Assembly: GCA_964578605.1 (NCBI GenBank)
Contig: CAZODO010000004.1
Location: forward strand, 40,159 to 104,158
DNA: 64,000 bases
From: JAXMHN01 sp964578605
GTDB taxonomy: Bacteria > Verrucomicrobiota > Verrucomicrobiia > Limisphaerales > SIBE01
Reading direction: 5' to 3'
This document shows positions 34,885-43,469 of this stretch, one piece after another. Position 1 is the stretch's first letter; each line of letters opens with the position of its first letter. The translations under genes were made by a program, and so were the position numbers. The notes beneath the pieces were generated by a model. That model saw only the letters and a list, made by a program, of their open reading frames with translations. It did no database searches and was not told the DNA's origin.

Positions 34885-36024
34885 ATGAACCATTCGAAAC
34901 TGACTCGTGCGCTCGCCGCTCTGTTGTTGCTGAATTCCATGTCCGGGGTTTGTTTCGCCGCAGGAAAGGACGCACTGCCGCTCGTGGACGTCTTCGTCGG
35001 CGGGCAGGATGGCTACCCCGCCTTTCGGATTCCAGCGATCGTCACGACAAAGGGAGGTTGGCTCCTGGCGTTTGCTGAGGGGCGGGCCACCCTCCATGAC
35101 CATTCCGAGAATGACATTGTGTTGAAGCGGAGCCGGGATAACGGCCGCACCTGGGGCCCGTTGCAGTTGGTTTACGAGGACGGCGCGAATGCGTTGAACA
35201 ATCCCACCGCGGTTGTGCTGCGCGAATCTGGCCGGGTTCTGCTCATGTTCCAGCGTTACGCGAAGGGATATGACGAGCACAACGCAGAGCCAGGCCATTC
35301 CGGCCCTCGCATTTGCCGCACTTTCATCGCGACCAGCGATGACGAAGGAGCCGCGTGGTCAACGCCGGTCGATATCACATCGCAGGTCAAACGCCCCACG
35401 GTCGTGACCAGCACTGCGGCTGGCCCGGGTATCGGCATTGAGCTGTCGAAGGGCCAACACGCCGGGCGCATCCTGATCCCGTTCAACCAGGGTCCGTACA
35501 ACCAATGGAGCGTCTACGCGGTGATCAGCGATGATGCCGGGAAAACGTGGCGCTATGGCCAAGCCGCCCCGGACGGCACCCCGGGCTTTGCCAATGAAGT
35601 CCAGTTTGCTGAATTGGCCGACGGGTCGATCCTGCTGAACGCCCGCAACCAAGGGGGAAGCAAGTTGCGCAAGATCGCCTTGAGCCGCGATGGCGGGGAA
35701 ACCTGGTCGTCCACCCAGGACGACCCGGTGTTGATCGAACCGGTCTGCCAGGCCAGCCTGCTTCGCCATCACGACGCCGCGTCTGGCAACCCCGTCCTGC
35801 TCTTCAGCAATCCCGCCAGCCAAACCGGGCGAGTGAATGGGACCGTGCGTCTCAGCCGCGACGAAGGAAAGACCTGGCCGGTCGCGCGCCAGATTTACTC
35901 GGGCAGTTTCGCTTACAGTTGCCTCGCGCCGCTGCCGGACGGCGCGGTGGGATGCCTGTTCGAACGCGACGGCACGCGGAAGATTTCGTTTACAAGTTTC
36001 ACACTGGAAGGGCTGACGCGCTAG
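34885..36024 (+). CDS. Secreted exo-α-sialidase (GH33-type)
   Basis: 379 residues. A Sec signal peptide (LTRALAALLLLNSMSGVCFA) is followed by a six-bladed sialidase propeller. The arginine motif is present as FRIPAIV, and five Asp boxes are seen: SRDNGRTWG, SDDEGAAWS, SDDAGKTWR, SRDGGETWS, SRDEGKTWP. Candidate acid/base and nucleophile residues sit in HSENDIV, FANEVQF and FAYSCL. It would release terminal sialic acid from glycans outside the cytoplasm. With the lyase and transporter at 3.3-5.5 kb it completes a plausible sialic acid route. The start at 34885 is the ATG that opens the signal peptide. Confidence 0.88.
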   Translation: MNHSKLTRALAALLLLNSMSGVCFAAGKDALPLVDVFVGGQDGYPAFRIPAIVTTKGGWLLAFAEGRATLHDHSENDIVLKRSRDNGRTWGPLQLVYEDGANALNNPTAVVLRESGRVLLMFQRYAKGYDEHNAEPGHSGPRICRTFIATSDDEGAAWSTPVDITSQVKRPTVVTSTAAGPGIGIELSKGQHAGRILIPFNQGPYNQWSVYAVISDDAGKTWRYGQAAPDGTPGFANEVQFAELADGSILLNARNQGGSKLRKIALSRDGGETWSSTQDDPVLIEPVCQASLLRHHDAASGNPVLLFSNPASQTGRVNGTVRLSRDEGKTWPVARQIYSGSFAYSCLAPLPDGAVGCLFERDGTRKISFTSFTLEGLTR

Positions 36025-36047
36025 CGGGTTTGCGATAGCCTTGCCGC

Positions 36048-38318
36048 ATGAACACGGCCCAAGGTTTTTCGCGTCGCACCTTTATTGCCACAACTGCCGC
36101 GGCAGCGCTGGAACTCAATCTGTCCGCGCGACTCCTGGCCGAGGCGGGCGCCGCTCAACCTGCCGGCGGCACGCGCCCGATCCCGGGCACGCTGCCGTGG
36201 TTCCGCCGCACGTTCCGCTGGGCGCAGACGAATCTCACCGAGGAGGACCCCGCGACTTACGATGTCGAGTGGTGGCGCGGTCATTGGAAACGGACCCGTA
36301 TCCAAGGCGTGATTATCAACGCCGGCGGCATCGTGGCCTATTACCCCAGCGACGTGCCGCTTCATTATCGGGCGGAGAAGCTCGGGAACCGCGATCTTTA
36401 CGGGGAGCTGGTGAAGGCAGCCCACGCCGATGGCCTCGCCGTCCTGGCGCGCATGGACTCCAACCGCGCCCACGAGGACGTTTACCGCGCCCACCCGGAC
36501 TGGTTCGCGCGCGACGCCAGCGGCAACCCGTTTCGCACCGGCGGCCTTTACGTGACTTGCATTAACGGTCCCTATTACGAGGAATGGATCCCGAGCGTCC
36601 TCCGCGAGATCGTCGAACGCGCTCACCCGGAAGGCGTCACCGACAATAGCTGGAGCGGGCTCAACCGGGGGGCGATCTGTTTTTGCGCCAATTGCGTCCG
36701 GCTCTTTCGCGAAGCGACCGGCAAATCAATCCCGCCGCGCAAGGATTGGGAGGACCCGGGTTACCGCGCCTGGATCGAATGGAATTATGCCCGGCGCCTG
36801 GCGGTTTGGGACTTGAACAACGCCGTAACGCGCGCCGCTGGGGGCCCCGACTGCCTTTGGGTGGGCATGAATAGCGGCTCGATCTCCGGCCAATGCCAGA
36901 GCTTCCGGCCTTACAAGGAGATTTGCGAACGTGCGGAGATCATCATGCTGGATCACCAGGCGCGGGGCGAGGCCGGCTTCTACCAAAACGGCGAGATCGG
37001 CAAGCTGATCCATGGATTGCTGGGGTGGGAAAAGCTCATCCCGGAAAGCATGGCCATGTACCAGGCCGGAAGACCCACCTTCCGCAAAGCCGCCAAACCG
37101 GAGGCGGAAGCGCGCCTTTGGGTGGTCGAAGGGATCGCCGGCACTATCCAGCCTTGGTGGCATCATATCGGCGGCACGCAGGAGGACAGGCGCCAGTTCG
37201 ACACGATCGCGCCGCTCAACCTGTGGCACCAGGCCCACGAGCAATCGCTCGTCAATCGCACACCCATCGCCACCGTGGGCGTCCTTTGGTCCCAGCAGAA
37301 CACAGATTACTTCGGACGCGACCACGCCACTGAGCTCGTTGAGTTGCCCTTCCGCGGAGTGACGGAAGCCCTGATGCGCGCGCGCATCCCGTATTTGCCG
37401 GTGCATGCGGACCATATCGCCCGCGACACGCCGGGGCTCCGGGTGCTCATTCTGCCGAATTTCGCCGCGATGTCGGATGCGCAGATCGCCAGCGTAAAGA
37501 AGTATGTGCAGAACGGAGGAGGGCTGGTCGCCACCGGCGAATCGTCCGTGTGCAACGAGTGGGGCGATCCGAGGCCGGACTTCGCCCTGGGAGAACTGTT
37601 CGGGGCGCATCTGCCGGCCGGCCGCAAGCCGTTGGATGAAGCGGCGCGAGCGGAGCGCGCGTCAGCCACGTGGCACACCTACTTGCGGATGCCTGAGACC
37701 GTGAAGGAGCGCCCTCCCGTCCTGCGCGGCTTCGAAGCCACCAACATTCTGGCGTATGGCGGCATGCTCGACGAACTGACGATCGCCAACGGCGCAACAA
37801 CCGCGCTGACGCTTGTGCCCGATTTCCCGGTCTACCCGCCGGAAACATCCTGGATGCGTGAACCGAACACCACCCTGCCCGGCCTCGTGATTCGAGATCC
37901 GAGCGGCAAAGAAGGCCGCACCGTCTTTCTCCCCGCCGACTTGGACCGCCGCTTCGCGCGCGATCACCTTCCCGACCACGCCGCTCTGCTTGCGAATTGC
38001 GTTCGCTGGGCAGCGAAGGACGATCTCCCGCTCGTCGTGAATGGCCCTGGGCTGATCGATTGCCATCTCTACCGCCAACCCGAGGCCGTCGTTTTGCACC
38101 TGGTGAATCTCACAGGAACCGGTGGCGCTCATCCGGTCGGTGAACTTATCGCCGTCGGGCCGCTCCAGGTCCGGGTGCGACTTCCTGCCGGGTTCAATCC
38201 GGGCCGAGTGCAATTCCTGGTAAACGAACGCGCCTTTCCCGCGGCGGTTCAGAAGGGTTGGGTGGAGTTCAACCTCCCAGTTGTGGTCGATCACGAGGTG
38301 GCCGTGATCAGCGCGTAG
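36048..38318 (+). CDS. Exported putative glycoside hydrolase (GHL6-like with β-galactosidase-trimerisation-like domain)
   Basis: 756 residues. Tat signal (FSRRTFIATTAAAALEL). Residues ~55-370 look like a TIM barrel of the hypothetical glycosyl hydrolase type (INAGGIVAYYPSD, ARMDSNRAHEDVYRAHPDWFARD, CFCANCVRLFREATG). Residues ~400-560 resemble a trimerisation/glutamine-amidotransferase-like domain of GH42 enzymes (LRVLILPNFAAMSDAQIASVKKYV), and a C-terminal β domain follows. Catalytic acids cannot be assigned with confidence. It lies 23 bp after the sialidase on the same strand, so the two are likely co-expressed on the same glycan. Confidence 0.72.
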   Translation: MNTAQGFSRRTFIATTAAAALELNLSARLLAEAGAAQPAGGTRPIPGTLPWFRRTFRWAQTNLTEEDPATYDVEWWRGHWKRTRIQGVIINAGGIVAYYPSDVPLHYRAEKLGNRDLYGELVKAAHADGLAVLARMDSNRAHEDVYRAHPDWFARDASGNPFRTGGLYVTCINGPYYEEWIPSVLREIVERAHPEGVTDNSWSGLNRGAICFCANCVRLFREATGKSIPPRKDWEDPGYRAWIEWNYARRLAVWDLNNAVTRAAGGPDCLWVGMNSGSISGQCQSFRPYKEICERAEIIMLDHQARGEAGFYQNGEIGKLIHGLLGWEKLIPESMAMYQAGRPTFRKAAKPEAEARLWVVEGIAGTIQPWWHHIGGTQEDRRQFDTIAPLNLWHQAHEQSLVNRTPIATVGVLWSQQNTDYFGRDHATELVELPFRGVTEALMRARIPYLPVHADHIARDTPGLRVLILPNFAAMSDAQIASVKKYVQNGGGLVATGESSVCNEWGDPRPDFALGELFGAHLPAGRKPLDEAARAERASATWHTYLRMPETVKERPPVLRGFEATNILAYGGMLDELTIANGATTALTLVPDFPVYPPETSWMREPNTTLPGLVIRDPSGKEGRTVFLPADLDRRFARDHLPDHAALLANCVRWAAKDDLPLVVNGPGLIDCHLYRQPEAVVLHLVNLTGTGGAHPVGELIAVGPLQVRVRLPAGFNPGRVQFLVNERAFPAAVQKGWVEFNLPVVVDHEVAVISA

Positions 38319-38410
38319 CCCGAGTTCCGGAGGATGCCCAACGCGGACAGCAGCCCGGCACGGGTGCTGCGATTGGCGGTTTATCGCGGAACCCCACCCT
38401 ATTGCTTCCA

Positions 38411-38484
38411 GAGATAACGCAATCGACACTCGATCTATACACAATTGACACTCAATCACGAATGAGTGTCTATCGTGTTTTGTT
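38411..38484. repeat. Palindromic 11-bp repeat array E
   Basis: Left units ATCGACACTCG, ATCTATACACA and ATTGACACTCA (38422-38454), preceded by a poorer one; centre ATCACGAA; right units TGAGTGTCTAT and CGTGTTTTGTT. GACACTCA at 38447-38454 pairs perfectly with TGAGTGTC at 38463-38470. Located between convergent genes, so it could also serve as a terminator hairpin. Confidence 0.7.
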
Positions 38485-38529
38485 CGGGTCTTGATTGTGG
38501 CATGAGCGGAAGAAGTCCCGCTTTGAACC

Positions 38530-39150
38530 TTATCGGCGGGGCGAAAGAAGGCTGAGCACATACCAACCAGCACCGACCATGATCAGAAGCACCAACGCCG
38601 CCACCACGATCGCCAAACCTCGCAGCAAACGTGCCCGGCGGATGGCTTGCTCGCGGTGCGCCACTTGCGATTGATGGAGGAGCTCCAGTTCCAGCTCAGC
38701 CTGGACGCGCGAAGGCGATTCCTCCCGAGTCCGGAGCATCAGCCAGGGATGTCCTTCTCGCCTGGGGAATGCGGGAGGCAAACTCTCGAGCGCTTCCGTT
38801 CCGGCCAGTTCAAAACCTTGGTCCAGCCAAAACATACCAGCACCGCTCTCCACCCAGAGACGGGTGAGTCGATGCTGGCGCGCCAGCGTCAAGACACGCT
38901 GCCAGAGGCGCGGAAGCAATTCGGGGACAAGCTCCGAGTCGCCCCAAGCCTGGCCGTAGATGCGCCCTTGTTGGGCTTCGATCTGGAGGCCCAAGGTGCC
39001 CAGAATGGTGCCGTCGGCAGTTTCGACCACTTGGAAATCGGTGAGCGCCTTTTCGAAGAGCGGCACGGGATGTCCCGCTTGGCGCCAAAGACTGCGCAGT
39101 GGGGTCAGGTCGTCAAGGGTCGCCCGCCGGGTCTGGAAATTGAACGCCAT
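38530..39150 (-). CDS. GNAT-like acetyltransferase with C-terminal membrane helix
   Basis: 206 residues. The N-terminal ~130 residues have a GNAT shape: TRRATLDDLTPLRSLWRQAG, VVETADGTILGTLGLQI, then RLWVESGAGMFWLDQGFELAG. A charged helical linker (~150-175, RVQAELELELLHQSQ) leads to one membrane helix at the end (LAIVVAALVLLIMVGAGWYVL). It therefore looks like a tail-anchored enzyme facing the cytoplasm. The acetyl-CoA loop (Q/RxxGxG/A) is weak, so activity is uncertain. ATG 39150 is preferred; an upstream ATG at 39201 adds 17 residues with no family match. Confidence 0.65.
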   Translation of the reverse strand: MAFNFQTRRATLDDLTPLRSLWRQAGHPVPLFEKALTDFQVVETADGTILGTLGLQIEAQQGRIYGQAWGDSELVPELLPRLWQRVLTLARQHRLTRLWVESGAGMFWLDQGFELAGTEALESLPPAFPRREGHPWLMLRTREESPSRVQAELELELLHQSQVAHREQAIRRARLLRGLAIVVAALVLLIMVGAGWYVLSLLSPRR

Positions 39151-39425
39151 GGCGTGGGCCGACGTTAATCGGCTGGCCTGGGCAGGTAAAGCCATGTTCA
39201 TGGCCGGCGGGAAACAGGGGACGCCGTGCGTTCACATTAAGCTTTTCTCTCACGGCGCATCCGCTAACACTTTGGGGAGATGTCACAATGGGTGGGCATT
39301 CGGGATAGCCGGGCAGCGGGTATTCGACCGCGGTTGGAGCTCGCGTCCTTTCCCAAACCCCTTTCGGTCGGCATACCCTCGGCCCCGGAAGGAACGCCCC
39401 CAACACGTCAAAATCACTACCATCT

Positions 39426-40337
39426 ATGAATCGTTCCCGTCATTCCCAAGGTGCGTCCCCGGTCGCGGCTTCCGAGGCTCAAATTTCCGCGTTTACGCTT
39501 ATCGAACTGCTGGTGGTCATCGCGATCATCGCGATTCTGGCGGGGATGCTTCTGCCAGCCCTGAGCCGGGCCAAGGACCGGGCGCAAATGACGCTCGACC
39601 TGAACAACGTCAAGCAGATCCTGCTGGCCAGCCATCTGTATGCCACCGACAACAGCGATTACCTGGCGCACCCGACTTGGGGCGGCAATCTTACCGGCCC
39701 CGACGGTTGGGCTTACGCGACGAGCAATGGCGGCCGGATTCCTGGCGGACCGGCGGCGCCCGGATCGGCGGCAGGCAGGGATGTGAACTCGATCCAGTTC
39801 AGCAACCAGGTGGCCTTTTTCAAGATCAGCCAACTGGGTCCTTTCCTTAGCGATTACAAGATTTGCTGGTGCCCTAAAGATGTTGCCACACGCGGAACCG
39901 GGAAACTCAAGCAACTCTGGCTGGCTCGTCCCCTCAAGCTCACTTCCTATTGCTGGAACGGCACCATCGGCGGCTACAACAACATCGGCAAACCCTCCCT
40001 GACTCCCGACGGGAAGACCTACAAGATCAGCGATTATCAAGGCGACGACTGGCAGATGTGGGAAATCAACGAGCTGGATGCCGGGAATTTCAACGACGCC
40101 GGCAACGTGCCGCCTTGGGCGGGCAACGGGATTTCCATCCGGCATGCGGGCCTCGCCGCCTGGTACAATCTGAGCAATCCAAACCAGGCCAGTGGCAGCA
40201 TTACCAATCTTCCCGGCGGCGCCGTGGTCGGGACTTTTTCAGGCAGCGCTCAGAACGTGAAATGGTACCGCTCCTGGGTGCTGGTGAACAAAGCGCCTGT
40301 CCCGAACGAGATCTTTAACGGGCCGGTCTACAGGTGA
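39426..40337 (+). CDS. Prepilin-like protein (N-terminal cleavage/methylation domain)
   Basis: 303 residues. A type IV pilin/pseudopilin signal is clear: basic leader, then FTLIELLVVIAIIAILAGMLLPALSRAK, whose conserved glutamate is at position +5 after the presumed cleavage site. The rest is a β-rich, Trp-rich exported domain (VNSIQFSNQVAFF, WCPKDVATRGTGKL). Verrucomicrobiota encode dozens of such stand-alone proteins of unknown role, and no pilus assembly genes are nearby here. Presumably anchored in the inner membrane or assembled into a pseudopilus. Confidence 0.88.
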   Translation: MNRSRHSQGASPVAASEAQISAFTLIELLVVIAIIAILAGMLLPALSRAKDRAQMTLDLNNVKQILLASHLYATDNSDYLAHPTWGGNLTGPDGWAYATSNGGRIPGGPAAPGSAAGRDVNSIQFSNQVAFFKISQLGPFLSDYKICWCPKDVATRGTGKLKQLWLARPLKLTSYCWNGTIGGYNNIGKPSLTPDGKTYKISDYQGDDWQMWEINELDAGNFNDAGNVPPWAGNGISIRHAGLAAWYNLSNPNQASGSITNLPGGAVVGTFSGSAQNVKWYRSWVLVNKAPVPNEIFNGPVYR

Positions 40338-40365
40338 TCGCCTGGGGCGGGCGCCCCCTGGATCA
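40335..40365. terminator. GC-rich hairpin between convergent genes
   Basis: TGATC...GGGGCG and CGCCCC...GATCA pair with one bulge around a short GG loop. The left arm begins at the stop codon of the prepilin-like gene. No T-run follows on either strand, so strength is unclear. Confidence 0.4.
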
Positions 40366-40395
40366 GCCTGCTGGAATCGCCCGGCAGCCCCGTCG

Positions 40396-41685
40396 TCAGA
40401 AATCGGCCGTCAGCGAATCGTGGTCGCTGCTAAAGAGCGGTGTCTCGCGCACCCGCCAGATATATCGGAACATCACGGCCCGCAGCGCCGCCGTAAGCGG
40501 GATGGCCAAAATGCCGCCCACAATGCCGCCCATCAGAGTCGTGCCGATCATCACGGCCAGGATAATCGTGAGCGGGTGCAATCCCACGCGGTCTCCCATA
40601 ATCTTGGGCGAGATGACCAGGCCTTCCAGAGTTTGGACCACGGCGAACACGCCGAGAACCAAGGCCGGGTGAAGCCAATCCCCGAACTGAACAAAGGCGA
40701 TGATCAACGCCGTGATGCACGTGATGATCGCGCCCAGGAACGGCACCATCGTCAATATGGTCGCCATCGCCCCGAGCAGGAACGCGTAAGGCAACCCAAT
40801 GGAGAAAAAGCCGATCGTATAAAGGACTCCGTCGCAGATCGCCACGAGCACCTGGCCACGAAAGAAGGTGATCAGGCAGTCGTTCATGGAGCCGAGCACA
40901 AAGACGATCTCGTTCTTCAATTTCGAGTTGGCCACCGGCAAGTAATCGGTCCAGTTGCGTTCGATGCCCCGCTTCTCGAGCAAGAGGTAAAAGGCGTAAA
41001 CCGGGATCAATATTAACCCCGCCAGGACGCCAAACCACGAGGCCACACGTGTCACCTGGCCAAAGATCCAGGAGCCAACCTTGGGAAGCGTGCTCGCCAG
41101 CCAAGCCGTCGCCGATTGCAAGGCGGCGGGATCGAAGGCCTTGAAGATAGGAATTCGCTCGGAAGCGTTGGAGACACTGTTCGTCTGGGAAGGCGGCGGA
41201 ATCTCGTTCGCTTGTCGATCGCCTGTCTCCACCGGAGGGGCGTTGGTCTTCCCGGTAAGGATGGACAAGTCAAACCATTTCGAGACCCGCGGTGAAGGGT
41301 GATTAATCCAGGTTTCGACCTTCTGTTGCACATTCCTGACGTAGTCCGGGATGCGCAAGGTCAACTGCCGGGTTTCGTTCACGATCTGAGGCACCACGCT
41401 CCCGATCAGAGCCCCCACCGTCACCGTGAAAAGCGCGAACACACAGATGATCGCACGCGCCCGCGGCAAACCGCGGCGCTCCAGGCGGTCGACCAGGGGA
41501 TCCAGCAGGTAAGCGACAATGCCCGCGATGGCCAGCGGCAGAAGGACAGACGACAGCTGTTGCAGCACGAGGCCCACAGCCCACAACAGCACCACGATCA
41601 GCGCTACCAGGACGCCAAGGGCCAGCGCGGTCAACGACGCCCATAACAAGCGCGCTTGGGTCGGCGTTGGAGGGGGGAAATTCAT
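40396..41685 (-). CDS. AI-2E-family (PerM/YhhT-like) permease
   Basis: 429 residues. About eight membrane helices: three near the N-terminus, a ~120-residue hydrophilic insert (TRQLTLRIPDYVRNVQQKVETW and onward) and a second cluster with GLPYAFLLGAMATILTMVPFLGAIIT and PLTIILAVMIGTTLMGGIVGGILAIPL. Those segments match the AI-2E transporter family. Members range from AI-2 export to Na+/H+ antiport; the role here is unknown. proC begins upstream, with its stop 6 bp before this start, so the two are probably one operon. Confidence 0.9.
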   Translation of the reverse strand: MNFPPPTPTQARLLWASLTALALGVLVALIVVLLWAVGLVLQQLSSVLLPLAIAGIVAYLLDPLVDRLERRGLPRARAIICVFALFTVTVGALIGSVVPQIVNETRQLTLRIPDYVRNVQQKVETWINHPSPRVSKWFDLSILTGKTNAPPVETGDRQANEIPPPSQTNSVSNASERIPIFKAFDPAALQSATAWLASTLPKVGSWIFGQVTRVASWFGVLAGLILIPVYAFYLLLEKRGIERNWTDYLPVANSKLKNEIVFVLGSMNDCLITFFRGQVLVAICDGVLYTIGFFSIGLPYAFLLGAMATILTMVPFLGAIITCITALIIAFVQFGDWLHPALVLGVFAVVQTLEGLVISPKIMGDRVGLHPLTIILAVMIGTTLMGGIVGGILAIPLTAALRAVMFRYIWRVRETPLFSSDHDSLTADF

Positions 41686-41691
41686 GCGGCA

Positions 41692-42507
41692 TCACCGCTG
41701 GCCCAGGAGACGCGATTTCTCTGCGGCGGCGCGGACGGCCTGGATCATCGCGGCCCGCACCCCGCCGCGCTCCAGTTCGTGAATGCCTTCGATCGTTGTG
41801 CCGCCCGGGCTGGTCACCATGTCTTTGAGCGCGCCGGGATGCAGGCCGGTTTCCAAAACCATCTTGGCACTGCCGAACACCGTCTGGGCCGCCAATCGGG
41901 TGGCAAGGTCCCGTGGAAGCCCCGCCGCGACGGCGCCATCGCTAAGGGCCTCGATCACCAGGAATATGAAAGCCGGGCCGCTGCCGCTCAATCCCGTGAC
42001 CGCATCGAGCAGGCTCTCTTTAACCTGGCAGGCGAGACCGACCGAGCCGAAGAGCTTTTCCGCCAACTGCGCGTCCTCGGGCCTGGCTGATCCGCCCAGG
42101 GCAAAAGCCGTCGCCGACGCCCCCACCAGCGCGGGGGTGTTCGGCATCACCCGGATGACGCGCGCCCCCGGGTTGAGACCCGATTCGAGCCGCTCAAGAG
42201 TCACCCCGGCGGCAATCGAGATCAGCCGATGCCGTGGCGTCACTTCCGGGCGAACCTCTGCCAAAACGCCCCGCACCTGGTCCGGCTTCACCGCCAGAAT
42301 AAGGACGTCGGCAAACTGCACCACCTCCGGATTCAACGCCGTCGTTCTGGCGCCGACAACCTCAGAGAAACGGGCGCGGGCGCCCTCCGCCACATCGCTG
42401 GCCAAGATGTTGACCGCCTGGGCCAAGCCGGCCTGGGCGAATCCTTTCGCCAGAGCCGAAGCCATCTTGCCCGCACCCAGGAAACCGATTCTCAAGTCGG
42501 AGGCCAT
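41692..42507 (-). CDS. proC: Pyrroline-5-carboxylate reductase
   Basis: 271 residues, normal length. Last step of proline synthesis: reduces Δ1-pyrroline-5-carboxylate with NADPH. Rossmann motif GFLGAGKMASALAKG, NADP-region AVKPDQV, the signature VIRVMPNTPALVGA and C-terminal LSGSGPAF...SPGGTTIEGI. The start at 42507 (MASDLRIGFLG) fits the family; a start seven codons upstream is possible. The permease gene follows 6 bp downstream. Confidence 0.96.
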   Translation of the reverse strand: MASDLRIGFLGAGKMASALAKGFAQAGLAQAVNILASDVAEGARARFSEVVGARTTALNPEVVQFADVLILAVKPDQVRGVLAEVRPEVTPRHRLISIAAGVTLERLESGLNPGARVIRVMPNTPALVGASATAFALGGSARPEDAQLAEKLFGSVGLACQVKESLLDAVTGLSGSGPAFIFLVIEALSDGAVAAGLPRDLATRLAAQTVFGSAKMVLETGLHPGALKDMVTSPGGTTIEGIHELERGGVRAAMIQAVRAAAEKSRLLGQR

Positions 42508-42576
42508 TGGCGGTTTGTAGCAGTTCACGAGCCAGGGGTGAAGGCAAAAGCTAGCGGAAGCCTCAAGAGCCGGCCC

Positions 42577-42594
42577 CGGCGGACCGGCCCTGCC
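42577..42594 (+). repeat. REP-like GC-rich core, copy 1
   Basis: Matches CGGCGGnCCrGCCCTGCC, with GCCGGCCC just before it. It lies in the divergent 145-bp gap between proC and pyrH. Other copies: 48101-48118, 58833-58850 and (reverse, one base shorter) 46056-46070. Confidence 0.55.
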
Positions 42595-42652
42595 CGCCTC
42601 AGAGGCCGCTGGCTGGATTGACGCCGGGGGCCGGCGTTGCTACAAGAACCCG

Positions 42653-43378
42653 ATGATTACGCCTGGCCAGGTTCGATACCGTCGGATTCTCCTCAAACTC
42701 AGCGGCGAGGCGCTCGGCGGAGAAGCGGGGGTGGGCATATGCCCTGCTGCGGTCCACAGCATCGCGCAGCAGATCCAACAGGTGCGTGCTTTGGAGGTCA
42801 GCGTGGTGGTGGTGGTGGGAGGAGGCAACATCTTTCGAGGCTTGCAGGGCAGCGAGAAAGGCATCGACCGGGCCACAGGCGATCACATGGGGATGCTTGC
42901 CACGGTGATCAACGCGCTGGCGTTGCAGGACGCCCTGGAAAAGCTGGGCGTGGCCACCCGCGTCCAGAGCGCCATTACCATGGCGCAAGTCGCCGAGCCG
43001 TTCATTCGACGCCGGGCCATGCGGCACCTCGAGAAGGGCCGCGTGGTGATCTTCGGCGGAGGCACCGGCAACCCCTATTTCTCCACAGACACCGCGGCTG
43101 CGCTCCGCGCCAACGAAATGGCCTGCGACGTGATCTTGAAAGCCACCAAGGTCGAAGGCGTTTACGACAGCGACCCTGTCAAGAACCCCGACGCCAAGCT
43201 GTACGCCGAGATCGGCTACCTGACGGCCCTGCAAAAGCAGTTGAAAGTCATGGATTCGACCGCCTTCTCCATGTGCATGGACAACCGGATGCCCATCGTG
43301 GTCTTCAACATGTTCACGCCCGGCAATCTGACCCGGGTGGTCCAGGGCGAGAAGGTGGGAACGATGGTTTCCCGTTAA
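42653..43378 (+). CDS. pyrH: UMP kinase
   Basis: 241 residues. Phosphorylates UMP to UDP in pyrimidine synthesis; hexameric, cytoplasmic, of the amino acid kinase fold. Seen: YRRILLKLSGEALGG, VVVVGGGNIFRG, DHMGMLATVINALALQD, GGGTGNPYFSTDTAAALRA and the VEGVYDSDP segment. Length is normal. Divergent from proC. No frr or tsf neighbour, unlike in many bacteria. Confidence 0.97.
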   Translation: MITPGQVRYRRILLKLSGEALGGEAGVGICPAAVHSIAQQIQQVRALEVSVVVVVGGGNIFRGLQGSEKGIDRATGDHMGMLATVINALALQDALEKLGVATRVQSAITMAQVAEPFIRRRAMRHLEKGRVVIFGGGTGNPYFSTDTAAALRANEMACDVILKATKVEGVYDSDPVKNPDAKLYAEIGYLTALQKQLKVMDSTAFSMCMDNRMPIVVFNMFTPGNLTRVVQGEKVGTMVSR

Positions 43379-43425
43379 AAGCACCGCAACTCCGGCGGCC
43401 GCTGCTGTGTCACAGAAAGGCGCCC

Positions 43426-43458
43426 CTGTTCAATCACTGTTCAATCGCTGATTTGACG
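43426..43458. repeat. 11-bp-period array G (short)
   Basis: CTGTTCAATCA, CTGTTCAATCG, CTGATTTGACG: three consecutive 11-bp units, the first two differing at one base. It ends 11 bp before the start of the efflux-protein gene, so it may form part of its leader. Confidence 0.5.
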
Positions 43459-43469
43459 AAGCCGCCCAA

